From Isoetes taiwanensis (taxonomy: Eukaryota > Streptophyta > Lycopodiopsida > Isoetales > Isoetaceae): 64,000 bases of DNA. This document shows positions 1 through 12,348 of the stretch, piece by piece. Every line of letters starts with the position of its first letter. Position 1 is the stretch's first letter. The position numbers were made by a program, and so were the translations under genes. A model generated the notes under the pieces. That model was not told the DNA's origin and searched no databases. It worked only from the letters and a program-made list of their open reading frames with translations. The stretch is taken from the NCBI GenBank assembly GCA_021234155.1, contig JAJEKV010000059.1, positions 2,312,182 to 2,376,181 of the forward strand, in the 5' to 3' direction.

Positions 1-978
1 GCTTTTGCACTAGCAAGATGTTGTTTGGAATTATCGGCCTGGCCGAGAGATCCAAACTTTGTTACGTCAGCTCCTATTGCTGCCTCTATTCAACTGCAAC
101 ATCTCATCCATGTCCCAAGTGCAACAGACCAAAACTCGACCTCCATAATGTAAACCCTTCAATAACCTAGAAATCCACAAGGTTTACATTCCGGAGCCAG
201 TATCCTAGTGCATTTGGACCAGGATCATGCCTACTGTCGTCAAGCAGAGGGAGGCTATTGACGCCAGAAGACGGACCCTTAAACCTTCCAGAAGCATCTT
301 GTCCCACATGTCCTCTCCTGAATGCAATAGGGCAACGGACGGGCAACTCCCGCACTCCGGAACTGTGAATTGACTTTTCTAATGGCCTTAGAACATCGAC
401 ATTACCTTGGGGACCAAGTTTTGTGGGCAGAAAATCACCCCTTCTCCCAGAAGTGCCAAACTAGATCATATCCAACACATCTGTAGTCAATTGGCATAGG
501 AAGCGGCTGTTGAGTACTGCCATGTAGAGTGTTTGTGTTTCTTTTGTTATCAAAATTGACCGTGCAACTTGGTCCCTAAGGTAATTTCGCCATTCCAGAC
601 GATATGGCAGAGTCAAATCGCCATTCCGGAGCCTCTGTACTGCCCGAACGGAAAGACACCTGGGTTTCTACACTGTCGGCCGCAGTACGCTTCGTGGTTT
701 GTTTTCTCCTAGACCTATCTTGGATTTTTTTTTTGGACCTGCTCAAAGCAGGTTGCTTGAACGAAGGATTCAACAGTCGGATAGGGGAACCGAGCTCTGG
801 GAGGGGGGCGTTAGCATACGGCCTCCCGGAGGAGCATTGTGAGGAAAGACTGCCTCAACAATCTATCTGGGGTCCATCTCCTGGGGTCTGGTCTCTCTTC
901 TCTCATGAGGCAGCCAAGCCAAGTCCTGGTCTTGTTAGTCTTGGGAAAGGGTGCCAACTCTTTAAGTTCTTGAAGTTC
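1..978. other. Unassigned flanking sequence
   Basis: I find no coding region I would support here. The open frames are short and carry no recognisable motif. The stretch ends in the first copy of a 22-bp sequence that also closes the neighbouring minisatellite, so the two may share a history. Confidence 0.5.
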
Positions 979-1490
979 CCTCTATTCTATCCCTTGCCAA
1001 CATGCCAAGGTGGCTCAAACATGCCACCTAGGCTCCAACATGCCCCCTAGGCTCAAACATGCCAAGGTGGCTCAAACATGCCAAGATGACTCAAACACGC
1101 CACCTAGGCCCAAACATGCCACCTAGGCTTCAACTATGCCACGTGGGCTCCAACATGCCACCTAGGTTCTGCCATGCCACCTAGGTGGCTCAAACATGCC
1201 ACTTAGGCTCCAACATGCCACCTAGGCTCCAACTATGCCACGTGGGCTCCAACATGCCATCTAGGCTCCACCATGCCACCTAGGATCCAACATGCCACCT
1301 AGGCTCCAACATGCCACCTAGGTTCTAACATGCCACGTGGGCTCCAACATGCCACCTAACATGCTGAGCTGGCTCAAACATGCCACGTAGGCTCAAACAT
1401 GCAAAGGTGGCTCCAACTTGCCACCTAGGATCCACTATGCCATCTAGGCCAAGGTGGCTCAAACATTACCTCTATTCTATCCCTTGCCAA
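979..1490. repeat. 19-bp GC-rich minisatellite
   Basis: About two dozen diverged copies of a unit close to AACATGCCACCTAGGCTCC are arranged head to tail. Variants replace CACCTAGG with CACGTGGG, and the core CCTAGG is self-complementary. The array is bracketed by the same 22-bp sequence (beginning CCTCTATTCTATCCC) at about 979-1000 and 1469-1490. This suggests that the array expanded inside, or together with, a duplicated segment. Confidence 0.85.
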
Positions 1491-1659
1491 ACTCCTCTAC
1501 CTAAAAATTAAAAGGTTGTCATATCCTCTCTATATAATAAGAAAATACTGTCTGTGAGTAAGATTGTCTGCCCAATCAACGCGAGTGAAGTGCCACGTGG
1601 CACAATCTGGCCATCGGAGCGTGGCCTCCAAAGATTTTTCGTGCTTCTTAACTCGATTG

Positions 1660-1818
1660 TTCTCGAACCTTCCTGTTGTTCTCGAACCTTCCTGAGGCTT
1701 CCTGTAACGTCAAGTCCGCCCCCATCAATGTGACCCTTGGCGATTGTTCTGGAAGCTTCTTGAAGCACCCACACCGAACTGCTGGAAGGTTCTAGAAGCG
1801 CCGGTTTATGGCTATAAA
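1660..1818 (+). promoter_or_regulatory. Heat-shock-element promoter of Helitron-1
   Basis: Four perfect HSE clusters precede a TATA box. TTCtcGAAccTTC occurs twice (1660-1672 and 1679-1691). A four-unit TTCtgGAAgcTTCttGAA lies at 1747-1764 and GAAggTTCtaGAA at 1785-1797. TATAAA follows at 1813-1818, only 15 bp after the last cluster. Alternating GAA/TTC units with 2-bp spacers are the binding site of heat-shock factor trimers, and this distance to the TATA box is typical of plant heat-shock promoters. The likely target is the downstream RepHel transcript, but a leader of about 2.4 kb separates them. Confidence 0.75.
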
Positions 1819-1829
1819 GCTGAGCAGCA

Positions 1830-4247
1830 GTGTGAATGATAGGGCCAGCGTAAGACGGTTTTGTTTTAGCTCGGTGGGTTCAAACCGCAGTAGCCATTCT
1901 ATGCGGCACTATTGGAGCTCTTTGTGCCTTCTTGCAGGTCGTCTTGGCGCACTGTTGAGGATCTTCTTCAGCCGGATTTGAAGCGCCATATCCTAAGGCA
2001 AGCGTGTGCGAAGAGTGAAGAAGCTCCTCAGATTTGTTTTGCTTCTATATAGGGTTCCGTTCAAAACCAAAAGCACAGGTTCGATGGATATAAGACGGAC
2101 TTCCTCCGTTGAAGGTTATCCCCGAGGTATTTAAGATCCGGCTTGGCTTGCTCGGACGTTGCTCGGCTTGGCTTGGCTTGCTGGGCGTAATATAGCAATG
2201 GAGTTAGTTGGAGCGCTGTCAGAATGTCAAAGTATGCAGGAGGAGGAAGCTGTAGGTTCAACGTGTGAATGATGGCCCAACATCTTTTGGAGCAAGCATT
2301 TGAGCAGAGCATATGAAGCCATCCCTGTGCTGCCTACTTTGGTAATGACCAATCTGGTTTTGCTTAATCATATGGCTGTCGCTGGAAATTGTATTTCAGA
2401 TGAAATATAAAATATTTTTAGAGCTACTTCAAGATGGGACGCTGCATCAAAAGAAAATAGAGATATTTAGAGGGAAGTGAGATAAAATTCTAGGATAGCC
2501 AAGGAAAGTCATGGAGTTGATGCTGGCAGCAGACAGTGAGATGCTTTTGCTCTGGATCAAAACAAATTTTTTCTATTTTATTTGGTTCTCATAGATGGCG
2601 CTCAGCATGATAGCGGCTTCTACTTTGCGCCTCTGTTTGCAGAATTAGCCCTTTTTCTCTTCAGCCGATCTGAAACGTGCCTTATAATTTATCATTTCTA
2701 GAACTTGAATTTGAGATTTGAAATCATGTTGTTTAATTTCAGGCCTATAAAATGTGCGACAAATTGATGCAATGTAAGAAGTCTGCTAGATAATTATTAT
2801 GGCAGAAAACATAGAGAAAGTCAAATGGTACAATACAAATTGCAGAAGCAAATTGCAGAACTATGAAGCAAGTCTATCCAGGTTACTTTATTATGATCTC
2901 AGTCCCATGACAGTAGTGGAATTAAAATAGATGTACTGCTTTTTCTATTTCTTGAACATCTATTTACTGTTATACTTTCCTATTCCAATATGCATCCTAA
3001 ATCGTTCTATCATACAGAGCTGCCTGCAACATTGTTGACAATTCCACGAAATCCACATTATTCACTTTGAGTCTGTCTATTAGGCGCTGCAAACGCGAAC
3101 TTTGCACTGCAAAGCAAATGCTTTAAATGCATTTTCAACAAATGGTCTGATTTTCTGACCATGGATGGAACAGAGCTGCAGTGGAACATTTAGATATGCA
3201 ACTCTGAAATATGTTGTTTTTTCATTTACAGGATGATCATATGCATAACAATGGAAGGAAATTAAATTGACAACTACGGTTTTAAATCACTTTTGTATTT
3301 TTCTTTTCGAAAGACCTTAACCCATGCCCTATAACTATAAATAGCAAGTAAAAGACGTATCATTAAGCTTAGAATCTATGAAATGGTAGAGATAACAATA
3401 ATTGCATATTTGCCATTGAAGCAATTTCATCTTTGAACTTCAAAACTTGCCCAAGTTGATCAGAAATCAAACAAGGATGCTTGAGTTGTCCAAGGACCAA
3501 ACAAGGTTTGTTTGAACATGTGAGCGTGTTGCACTTTGCAACAATTAAAAGATCTTAATTCCATGCTCTATACAGCAAGCAAAAATACATATGATAAGCT
3601 TAGAATTTATTAGTCTTTGCAAAAACTTAGTGAAGCCAAAATTTGCCACTATATAGCTTTCTGGCCAAGTCGGAGACCAAGTAGTGGTGCTTGAGCTGAC
3701 AAAGGACCAAATAAAGTTTGTTTGTTAATTAACCCATGCACATTCAAGTCCTTGAGTTGTCCAAGTTTTGAGTTGTCCAAGACCAATGCTCGAGTTGTCC
3801 AAAGTTCACCGAAGGCCTAATTTTGAGTTGTGCCAATATCAAATAGAGGCACTCAAGTTGTGCAAAGGCTAAATAACAATTTTACATTCGTTTGCAATTA
3901 AGAAAGTTTCTAAAGGATTCCACATGTCAACATTTTATGATGGTAAATACCGTCTGGTATTTTATTCACGAAGCTATCTAGGCTATTTATTTGCCATATG
4001 AGATTTCACATGTTTGCATTTGACAGACTTACTATAAGATTCCTCCTGTTCCATAGTAGAGTGATTGATTCTATATATCAAATGTTCCATCCAATTTTAA
4101 TGCTCAAGTATGCTTTTGAGATATTGTGACTTTCCATCAAAAAATTTAAAAGGTAGTCTAGAGTGGTTTGAAGCAACTATTGTAACCCTGTTTCTACATA
4201 CTATTTGTCCAGGACACATTGTTAATTAGGAACGGAAAAATCTAATA
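1830..4247 (+). other. Long Helitron leader with diverged tandem duplication
   Basis: I see no convincing gene here. A diverged duplication of about 235 bp is visible: roughly 3305-3540 resembles roughly 3541-3750, sharing the AAGCTTAGAAT and GGACCAAA..AAGTTTGTTTG landmarks. The short motif GAGTTGTCCAA recurs several times between about 3480 and 3800. The region may be a spliced leader between the heat-shock-type promoter and the Rep ATG, but I could not define an intron. Confidence 0.45.
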
Positions 4248-7200
4248 ATGTCGCGTAGACGGAGAGAGGAGACATTAGAGGAGCAGGAAGTCAGACGCAC
4301 ACGTGATAGAGAAAGAGCCCGAAATAGAAGACAACATGTACTTGCAACAGAGACGCAGGAGGAGCGTCGCGCAAGATTGAATAGAGCTGCTGAAACAAAA
4401 AGGAATAGCAGAGCACGCATAAGAAGTAGAGAGATGGAACAGGAGCGTGTCGCTAGGTTAGCGCACGATGCAGATGTAGTGGCAAGGAGCAGGCTGAACA
4501 CCCAACAGGAAGAGACAGATGTCGAGCGCGTTATGAGATTGTCCCACCATGCAGAGCAAGTAGCTACGAGCAGGGTCAGTGCGCAGCAAAGGGAGACGGA
4601 AGAACAACATATTGAGAGGCTAGCTGTAGAAGCTCAACAAAGACGTGCAAATCGCAATAATCCTTCAACTTACAGAATAGCTCGAACTGACCACTCAATA
4701 TATGTGGAGCCTCATGACTGCGGAGAACTTAATCAAGAGTGCAAATATTGCTATGCATTGACATTTAAGCATGATGATACGAAGTGTTGTTATGACAACA
4801 AAGTCAGCCTCCGTCCTCTGAAAGCGGTACCCCCATTGCTGTACCACTTACTCATTGGAGATCATCCAAAGAGCAGACAGTTCAAAACCCACATTAGGAA
4901 CTACAATAATGCATTGGCATTTGTATCGTTCGGAGCGGACATACAACAATTTAACAGACCAGGCCCATACTGCTTTAAGATCCATGGTCAAGTGTACCAC
5001 CGATCTGGGCCTGCCCACCGCGATCATAATGTACCACCGAGATATGCCCAATTGTACATTCTGGACATGGAGTATGCCAATGACGAGCGTGCACAAAATG
5101 TGTTAACTTGACTCAGAAATAAGGAGTATAAACCCATTTGCTCAGGCCCTACACATGATGCACGAGGTGGAGGAAACTGCGTGTCGACAAAATAAGCATG
5201 CACAAGTAAGAATGTATTTCAATGACGACAGAATGGGCCTGGACTTGCGAAGATATAATCCCGCATATGCTAATGAGGTCGCTGTAATATTTGTAAATCC
5301 GGATGGCGAGCCACCTTTCAACAGAGATATATGCATCCACCAGAGAGCTGGCGGCCTAAAAAATATTCCCATCACCAACCCATATATCGATGCACTTACC
5401 TATCCATTGCTAATACCCTCTGGTGATAAGGGCTGGGAAATGAACATGAGAAATCAAGCAGTTGCTTCGTCCAGCCGATCGAGACAAAATGTGTCCATGT
5501 TGCAGTACTATCTATATAGACTAAGTATACGGACAAACACAGAAGGCACCAATGGGCTTAAATTTGCTTTCAATCCCCTATTGAGCGGAGGAAGATTGAC
5601 GCAGCAGTTTATAGTCGATGCATATGCAAGAATAGAGGCCAACACCTTAAATTTCTATCGTCTGAACCAAAAGAAATTGCGTGCCGAAATGTATGAGGGA
5701 TTGATTGATTACATAAACCATGAAGCAGAGGCACAGGGCTTGGCATCTGGAAGATTGGTTATATTGCCATCATCGTTCGTTGGTGGTGCACGTGCCATAG
5801 AACAGAACTATCAAGATTCCATGGCATTGGTAAGGAGATTTGGAAAGCCTGACCTCTTTATCACAATCACATGCAATGCAAGCTGGCCAGAAATCATAGA
5901 TAACTTAGAGGTGGGTCAATCGCCAGAGGATAGACCTGACGTAGTTGCCCGTGTCTACCATATGAAACTAAAGGCAATTCTTTATGATATTTTAGAAAGA
6001 GATATCTTTGGAAAAGTGAAAGCCTATTCATATACAATCGAATTTCAAAAGCGAGGTTTGCCACATTGCCATATGCTACTAATATTGGAACAAGCAGATA
6101 AAATACGCGATGGCAATGACATTGATAGTATCACAAGTGCAGAAATACCAGGTATGTATATCGTGTTATTAGTGCACTTTTGATGTAGTCATATAAATAA
6201 ACTCCGTGCCGTCATCCTATTTTCTTACCAGACCCACTGGAAGATCCTGAATTACATGAAATCGTAAAAAAATGCATGGTGCATGGACCATGCAATTCAC
6301 GATGCATGGTGATGAATAAAAAAACTGGGACAATGGAATGCTCTAAAGGCTTTCCAAAACCATTTGCCGAAACAAGCTCAATCAAAGAAAATGGATATCC
6401 AGAATACAGAAGACATGCTGGCATCCAATATAAGCACGGGGACAGAATGATAGACAATAGTATGGTTGTCCCATATAATCCCTATCTCTTAAAGAAGTAC
6501 ACTTGCCATATAAATGTCGAGCAGTGCTTTAGTATTGAGAGCATAAAGTACATTTTTAAGTACATCCATAAGGGGTACGATCAAGCAAGCGTTAAATTAA
6601 CAACGCATCCAGACACAGACGTGCAAGGCACATACAATTGGGATGAAGTACAAGAATATATTGACACAAGATATATCTCTGCACCAAAAGCAATGTGGAG
6701 AACATTTGGTTACAAAATGCACGACACATCCCACACTATATACAGGTTAGTATTTTCTAACTCAAATCTCATTTTCTTAACTTAGAACATATTTTCTTAT
6801 TACTAATCATCATATTATGGTCAGATTGCCTGTCCATTTGCCCAACAAACAAATGGTATATTATGAACAGGGTCAAGAACAAGTTGCCTTGGAGCATGTT
6901 GCAACAAAACACACGATGCTCACCGCCTGGTTTGAACTAAATAAACTTGATCCAGCTGCCCGGCAATATACATACCCGGAAATTCCTCATCACTATACCT
7001 TCATAAAAAGCCAAGGCATTTGGAAAATAAGGGAAGGCAAGTACAAACTAATTTCAAGGATGTATAATGTCAGCCCAAAAGAGATGGAGAGGTATTACTT
7101 GCGGCTATTGCTACTACATAGAAAAGGGATCACCAGCTTCGAAGATATGAAGAATGTCGATGGCAAACAATGTAATACATTTCACGAGACAGCAAAGGAA

Positions 7201-8960
7201 CTTGGGCTATTGGCAGACGATGCTGATTGGGAAAAAACACTTGATGATGCAGTTGCTTTTCAAATGCCTGCTCAATTACGGCAAACGTTTGCCTTTATTT
7301 GCATATATGGACCTCCCTCAGATCCGTTGAGCCTATGGAACAAGTTCAAACGCCATTTGGCAGAAATTATGCCCGTGATATGCCAGAGAAAGATGCATAT
7401 AATGCCGCATTACTGTCAATGAATGAAATCTTCCTTGCAAACGGAACGAACTGTCAGTCATTTGGACTTCCAGAACCGAAGCTAAGCCAGTACCATGACC
7501 CAAGCACCAGTCAGACAATTGATGTAGCTTTTGAAAAAGCTAAAGGGGCCGAACGATACACGAAGTTGACTCCAGACCAAAAGGAAATAGCTGATGCCGT
7601 TCTTCTTGCAATCGAGAGCATGCAGCCATCGAATTTATGCATAAATGTGGACGGTCCTGGAGGGTCTGGAAAAACGTTCGTGTTCAATACAGTCATCAGC
7701 GTGTTAAGAGGGAGAGAGCTCGGTGTTATTGCAGTTGCATGGACAGGCATAGCGAGCCTTTTGCTCAAGAGAGCCCAAACAGTGCACTCCGCATTCAAGC
7801 TCCCTCTGAATCTAACACCTGAAGCAACATCCGACCTACGTCCCACGAGCAAACAGGCGGATAGAATAAGAAAAGCGACGCTTCTGGTGTGGGATGAATT
7901 AAGCATGACACATTCCGATGCGCTGACAGCAGTAGACATTGTTTTGAAGGAAATCAGACAGGATCCTAGACCATTTGGCGGAATGGTTGTATTAGCCGGC
8001 GGTGATTTCAGGCAGCAACTACCCGTAATCAAGTGAGCAACAAAGATGGAGATCCTTGCAAAATGTGTGAAAAGCAACCCCCTGTGGAAACACTTCAAGA
8101 CTTTCAGACTAAGAACAAATTTGCGTGTTCACAAAGGCGAGAAGGAATGGTCTGACTATCTGTTAAAGCTTGGGGATGGAGAACGAATGAACAATGAGCC
8201 TAGCCTTCCTGCAGATGTTGTTGAGTTACCAAGTGAGTGCATCGCGCAAAACAACATTATCGACGAGGTGTTTGGAACAAGTATAGACCCAGCGAACATG
8301 GAACATCTATATGAGAAAGCTATACTAGCTCCAAAGAATGAAGATACATTGAATCTTAGTGACAAAACTTTACAAAGATTGTATGGAGACTTGCACCCAT
8401 GTACTGGTGTTGATACTCTCAACCTGGAAGATGAGGAAAACATCAGAAACTTCCCAATTGAATTCATTAATCACCTCACGCCTTCCGGGATGCCGCCTTA
8501 TAAGCTCAACCTCAAGGTGGGTGCAATAGTAATGTTACTAAGAAACATGTATCCTCGAGGTGGCCTATGCAATGGAACACGCCTACGCATTACGCATGCA
8601 ACACAGAGAATCCTACGAGCCGAGATAGTGACGGGCGAATTTAGAGGCACTCCAGTCCTGTTGCCAAAGATCAACTTGACGCCATCTGATTCGCAGATAC
8701 CTTTCACTAGAAGACAATACCCGATCCGTTTGGCATTCTCCATGACAATCAATAAGTCGCAAGGCCAATCTCTAGAGACCGTTGGACTCTATTTGCCAGC
8801 GCCAGTTTTTGCGCATGGACAACTTTATGTTGCCCTCTCGAGGTGCACATCACAGGATGGAGTTAAAATCGTCGTTGCAGACACTCCACGTCAAGGCGCA
8901 TTACTGAAAGACAATCGAATATACACCCCAAATGTTGTATATAAAGAGGCACTTATGTAA
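4248..8960 (+). pseudogene. Helitron Rep-helicase (RepHel), two introns, broken
   Basis: This is the rolling-circle transposase. The N-terminus has Arg/Glu-rich repeats of about 29 residues, like the STPR-type repeats of other Helitrons, then a Cys-rich finger (CGELNQECKYC). The Rep HUH motif is GLPHCHMLL near 6060, and both catalytic tyrosines appear in KYIFKYIHKG near 6550. The PIF1-like helicase has Walker A GPGGSGKT, Walker B VWDELS, GGDFRQQLPV and a C-terminal VALSRC motif. Introns at 6152-6231 and 6746-6824 have GT-AG ends and join in frame. Breaks: a 1-nt shift near 5104-5110, a 1-nt shift near 7360-7370, and a TGA at 8034-8036 directly after LPVIK, after which the same frame resumes. 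All key catalytic residues survive, so inactivation looks recent. It cannot make a full protein as written. Confidence 0.9.
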
Positions 8961-9670
8961 ATAGAATATCCAATGAAGTTATTTGCATACTTCTCTCTAA
9001 ATGTTTCATGCGTATGATAAGTGTGTGTAATGTTCAGTTGCATAATACTTTCGAATTTGTGCGATACTTTAGAATAGACAACATGTTGGGTATGACACGT
9101 ATGTGTAAGCTTCACATGGGTACAAATAAACTCTTAATGTCTAAGTTGAGGAATGGAAGTACTATAGGTACGCATGGTCCTGCCGAGGCCAAGCCAAGTA
9201 ATGAGATAGTTTGTCAATTTCTTCACTTCTCTGTGTATCTTTTAATTCGCCTGACCAACCTCCAGTGTTATTAAATCAATTGAGACTATTTATGCAAACA
9301 TGACAAGTAGGGGCATATTTTACTCCTCTAAGCGTATGTTACATATCAATTCGTACTATTTAAATATTCACGCCCATTCCCACTTACGCTACTATATATT
9401 ATGTTGTGCTTACCAAACAAATTGGCTTTTGTTTCTTAGTGTATAAGCTTCGATCTTCGTCTGTGCTTTACGAAATGGCAGGGCATGGTATATCTTAAGA
9501 TGCTTCAATAATTTGGTTCTGTTACTCTCTTCTATAGCTGCTCTGGACCTTGAAGGATACTGTGTATGGAGCACATAACTAAAGCAGGCAATTGAATGGC
9601 ACGATCTTCGCCAAATAATTAGGACCATGAACATATATACTCACCCTGAACATGTAACAAATAGAAAAGA

Positions 9671-9700
9671 GGCCGCCCGTTAGGGCGGCCGATTTTCTAG
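9671..9700 (+). other. Helitron-1 3' terminus (hairpin + CTAG)
   Basis: GGCCGCCC-gtta-GGGCGGCC forms a perfect 8-bp stem, followed six bases later by the terminal CTAG and then a T in the flank. In Helitrons this hairpin is thought to signal the end of rolling-circle transfer. The 700 bp between the helicase stop and this hairpin is AT-rich and holds nothing I recognise. Confidence 0.88.
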
Positions 9701-9720
9701 TTTCTTCCATAAAGCCCTAG

Positions 9721-10180
9721 TCATCATGTCCACGTCACCAACATCTTGCCACGTCACTCAAAATTTGCAACAACACCCAATGAAAAGACCAAAGATGTAC
9801 ATCTTCTCATTTTGGCCTAGTCAAAACTTGACCTTGCTTACTTGGCATGCCATGCCACCACTTCTAGTGCCACATCATCTTTGCCATGTTGTTTGTTGGT
9901 TCCACAAGGGTAACGACATGCACTGTCAAATCCTGGCCACTTGTGGCAAGGGGAGCAACCCATAACGCGAATCCTACATTTTTTGCATCGAGATGGAGAC
10001 AAAGACGCTCTAGAGTCTGCATAGGGTCATCATCATGTCTGCATCACCCATATCTTGCCACCCCATGTCACCCCATGGAAAACCAAAGTTGCACAATTTT
10101 CTATTTTTGGCCTGGTCAAAAGTTGGCCTTGCTTACTTGGCATGGCATGTCACCGATGGCATGCCATCATCATGTGCATG
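9721..10180. repeat. Two diverged direct repeats of about 150 bp
   Basis: About 9721-9870 and 10026-10175 share a series of blocks (TCATCATGTC, ATCTTGCCAC, TTTTGGCCT.GTCAAAA, CTTGCTTACTTGGCATG). This looks like an old tandem duplication. No coding potential is evident. Confidence 0.6.
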
Positions 10181-10290
10181 TCAACTTTTGCAAATTTCAA
10201 TCTTCTCCATTCGTTTCATGGAGATTGCCATGGTTTTTAGGCTTATTGGATTCGTGGAGAAGTTCAAAGCCCTGTTTTCCAACTCTTTGC

Positions 10291-11905
10291 TGTGACGCTC
10301 CCCGAACCTATACGATGCTCCCGTCGTATAAATACGGGAAATCCCCTTCCCATGGTGCTCCATCACCACAGAAAAGGCCCTCCGTCTATCTCGGACCACT
10401 CGGGATGGTCGAGTATCCGGATGAAGGACACGGAGGTGTCATTCATCCCACGCCTTCTATGGGAATCCTATAGAGCGGAAGCGTACATACATGTTAGCAC
10501 CAAGCACATATCATAACAATAATATACCACCACGAAGGGTGGCCCATCTATCATCCAAGGCAATAACTAAACAATAACATACAAATAAACACTTTATACC
10601 CATCCATAGCTCTACCCTGGGCTCAGACACAAGGGAATCAACTGACGGCTCGGCCTCAAGATAACAACAGACGGAGTCATAACAATGGCGTTGGCTGGCA
10701 TAAGACAATGGCTAGGGTAGTCCACACCATCCGCCCCTCCTGTGCACACTTTGCAGATAGGCTGAATCGAGCTCTGGAATGACTATAGCCTTCCGAGGAC
10801 GCAATCTCATGGAATCACCCTATGAGACTACTCCGGCTTGCATCTCACCGGCTCGTTGAGGCAGGTCAGGGACAAGTCCCCTCCCCGGATCATCATGGCT
10901 ACATGGGTGTGCTAGAGAGTAGTGCCGCATCAGCGACCCCCTACTCGTACCCAACTTAACCCCCCAAAATCCACAGGTCACCTCAGTGCCCCTGTCGAGT
11001 GTCAAACAGCCTTTTCGGGGCCCGATTGCACACCCAGGAGGTGTCGGTCCCATACCCGGCCCACACTCAGTGACCGACTATAAGACTAGCACACTGTAGG
11101 AACCCCAGTACCCGCGGTCAGCAAGGTTCCACCCCCGTTTCACCATGAAGTCCGTTATATGGTGCTAAGTCACTCCATAGCCCCCACAGCCAGGTGGGCT
11201 CTTGTGCACAGGCCGCAACTAATAGGATCTAAGGGGTTCTAGCTAGGAGCATACTAATCTAATGGCTTTTAGGTCTCTACCCCCCTTAAGCCCTTAGTCC
11301 TACAGAGGAACTGATGAATACTACCACACATCACAACATAGAATCCAAGATCATCTTCTATGAACATAAAGTAGAGTCTAAACATCCATCTGATCAAAGA
11401 AGGGTCAGATCACCCAAAGACTCTCTAGACTAGCTAGGACAAGTAGAAACCATCAAGTCTGACCTGTGTCCTGGCTCGAATCATTCAGTACATCCATCAT
11501 GTTGAAGGTCAAGCGGGGTCAACTGGGTAGGTCGGGTCAACCCAAGTCAAGGCGGGTCAACTGCTGGTCAAAGGCGGGTCAACGGCTGCTCAAGGCGGGT
11601 CAACTTCCTAGGAGTTGGGCGCTAGACTCCTCTATGCAGATATAAGCTCAAAGGGAAGCCTAAATCACCATCCTCCTGCCAAAATAGCAGTTGATAGGTG
11701 ACCAATGGACCTGAGCTAGGTGTCAGGCCTTAATTAGGGTTTTAATCCTAAAACCCTATCCTTAGCTAATTGAATAACATTCCACTAGCTAACATAGACA
11801 ATTTACCCCCATTATGGTTTATTAATACATCAAATGTACTCCTACTTGTACGGTGACGTGTCACATTATTTGTACGTATTGCGTATAAATACGTGGAACG
11901 TCACA
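10291..11905 (-). repeat. 3' LTR of the chromovirus
   Basis: It has the same length as the partner LTR at 18071-19685, offset by 7780 bp. The one difference I noticed is a tract of about ten bases near 10983-10992 that is rearranged relative to the partner near 18763-18772. Short open frames inside are duplicated in both LTRs and are not genes. Confidence 0.93.
11507..11603 (-). promoter_or_regulatory. W-box cluster in LTR (3' copy)
   Basis: Eight TTGAC[C/T] cores on the element's sense strand lie within 97 bp, mostly as repeats of GTTGACCCGCC. This is the WRKY-factor binding core. The cluster lies about 300-400 bp into the LTR, consistent with U3. Confidence 0.6.
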
Positions 11906-11919
11906 TTCTACCCTCCTTA
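11906..11919 (-). other. Polypurine tract of the chromovirus
   Basis: On the minus strand AAGGAGGGTAGA directly abuts the 3' LTR, the expected primer for plus-strand DNA synthesis. A 19-base T run (12278-12296) lies between it and the end of the gag-pol frame. Confidence 0.75.
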
Positions 11920-12348
11920 GAATAATGCTGTCCTCAGCATTAAGATGAAAAGATTAACAAAAGAAATTGACTTAGGAAGGTAAAACCGGTAATATTATAC
12001 AGTAGAACAGTAGAGTTTAAGGCCAAAGGCCAAAACATAGTCACACAAAACCATCATCGATGTTCACATCATAAAAGTTTTAGGCCGGAGCCATCTACCA
12101 CAGATAACATATACTCTTAGGTACAAACAACATAAAACAAGCAGGAAGAAGGCTCGCAAGTCCTCCCATGTTCCCTTCCCTCGCGGAAGACCCTGCAGGA
12201 TCCAAGTAACCACTACTGACCTGCAGTTATATAATACATCAGTATTATAAGATTATCATTAAATAAAATGATTGTGTTTTTTTTTTTTTTTTTTTTGGAA
12301 TACTAACATGCCTAAGGCTGGCGAATCGTTGCGGCATAAGGAATGGCC

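Larger units (their letters stand above)
1524..9700 (+). mobile_element. Autonomous-type Helitron (Helitron-1), 8.2 kb
   Basis: The left end reads A followed by TCCTCTCTATATAATAAG, a plant Helitron-like 5' terminus starting with TC. The right end has an 8-bp-arm GC hairpin (9671-9690) and then gatttt-CTAG, followed by T. TC at the 5' end, CTRR at the 3' end and insertion between A and T without target duplication are the family hallmarks. The body encodes a broken but recognisable Rep-helicase (4248-8960). A heat-shock-type promoter sits in the first 300 bp. The exact 5' base is inferred from the A/T rule. Confidence 0.85.

Noticed and set aside
604-1050. 148-codon frame running into the minisatellite
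   Set aside because: No domain and its C-terminus is repeat-encoded.
10292-11053. Short ORFs in the chromovirus LTR, repeated at 18030-18833
   Set aside because: Duplicated with the LTR, no motif and overlap regulatory sequence.
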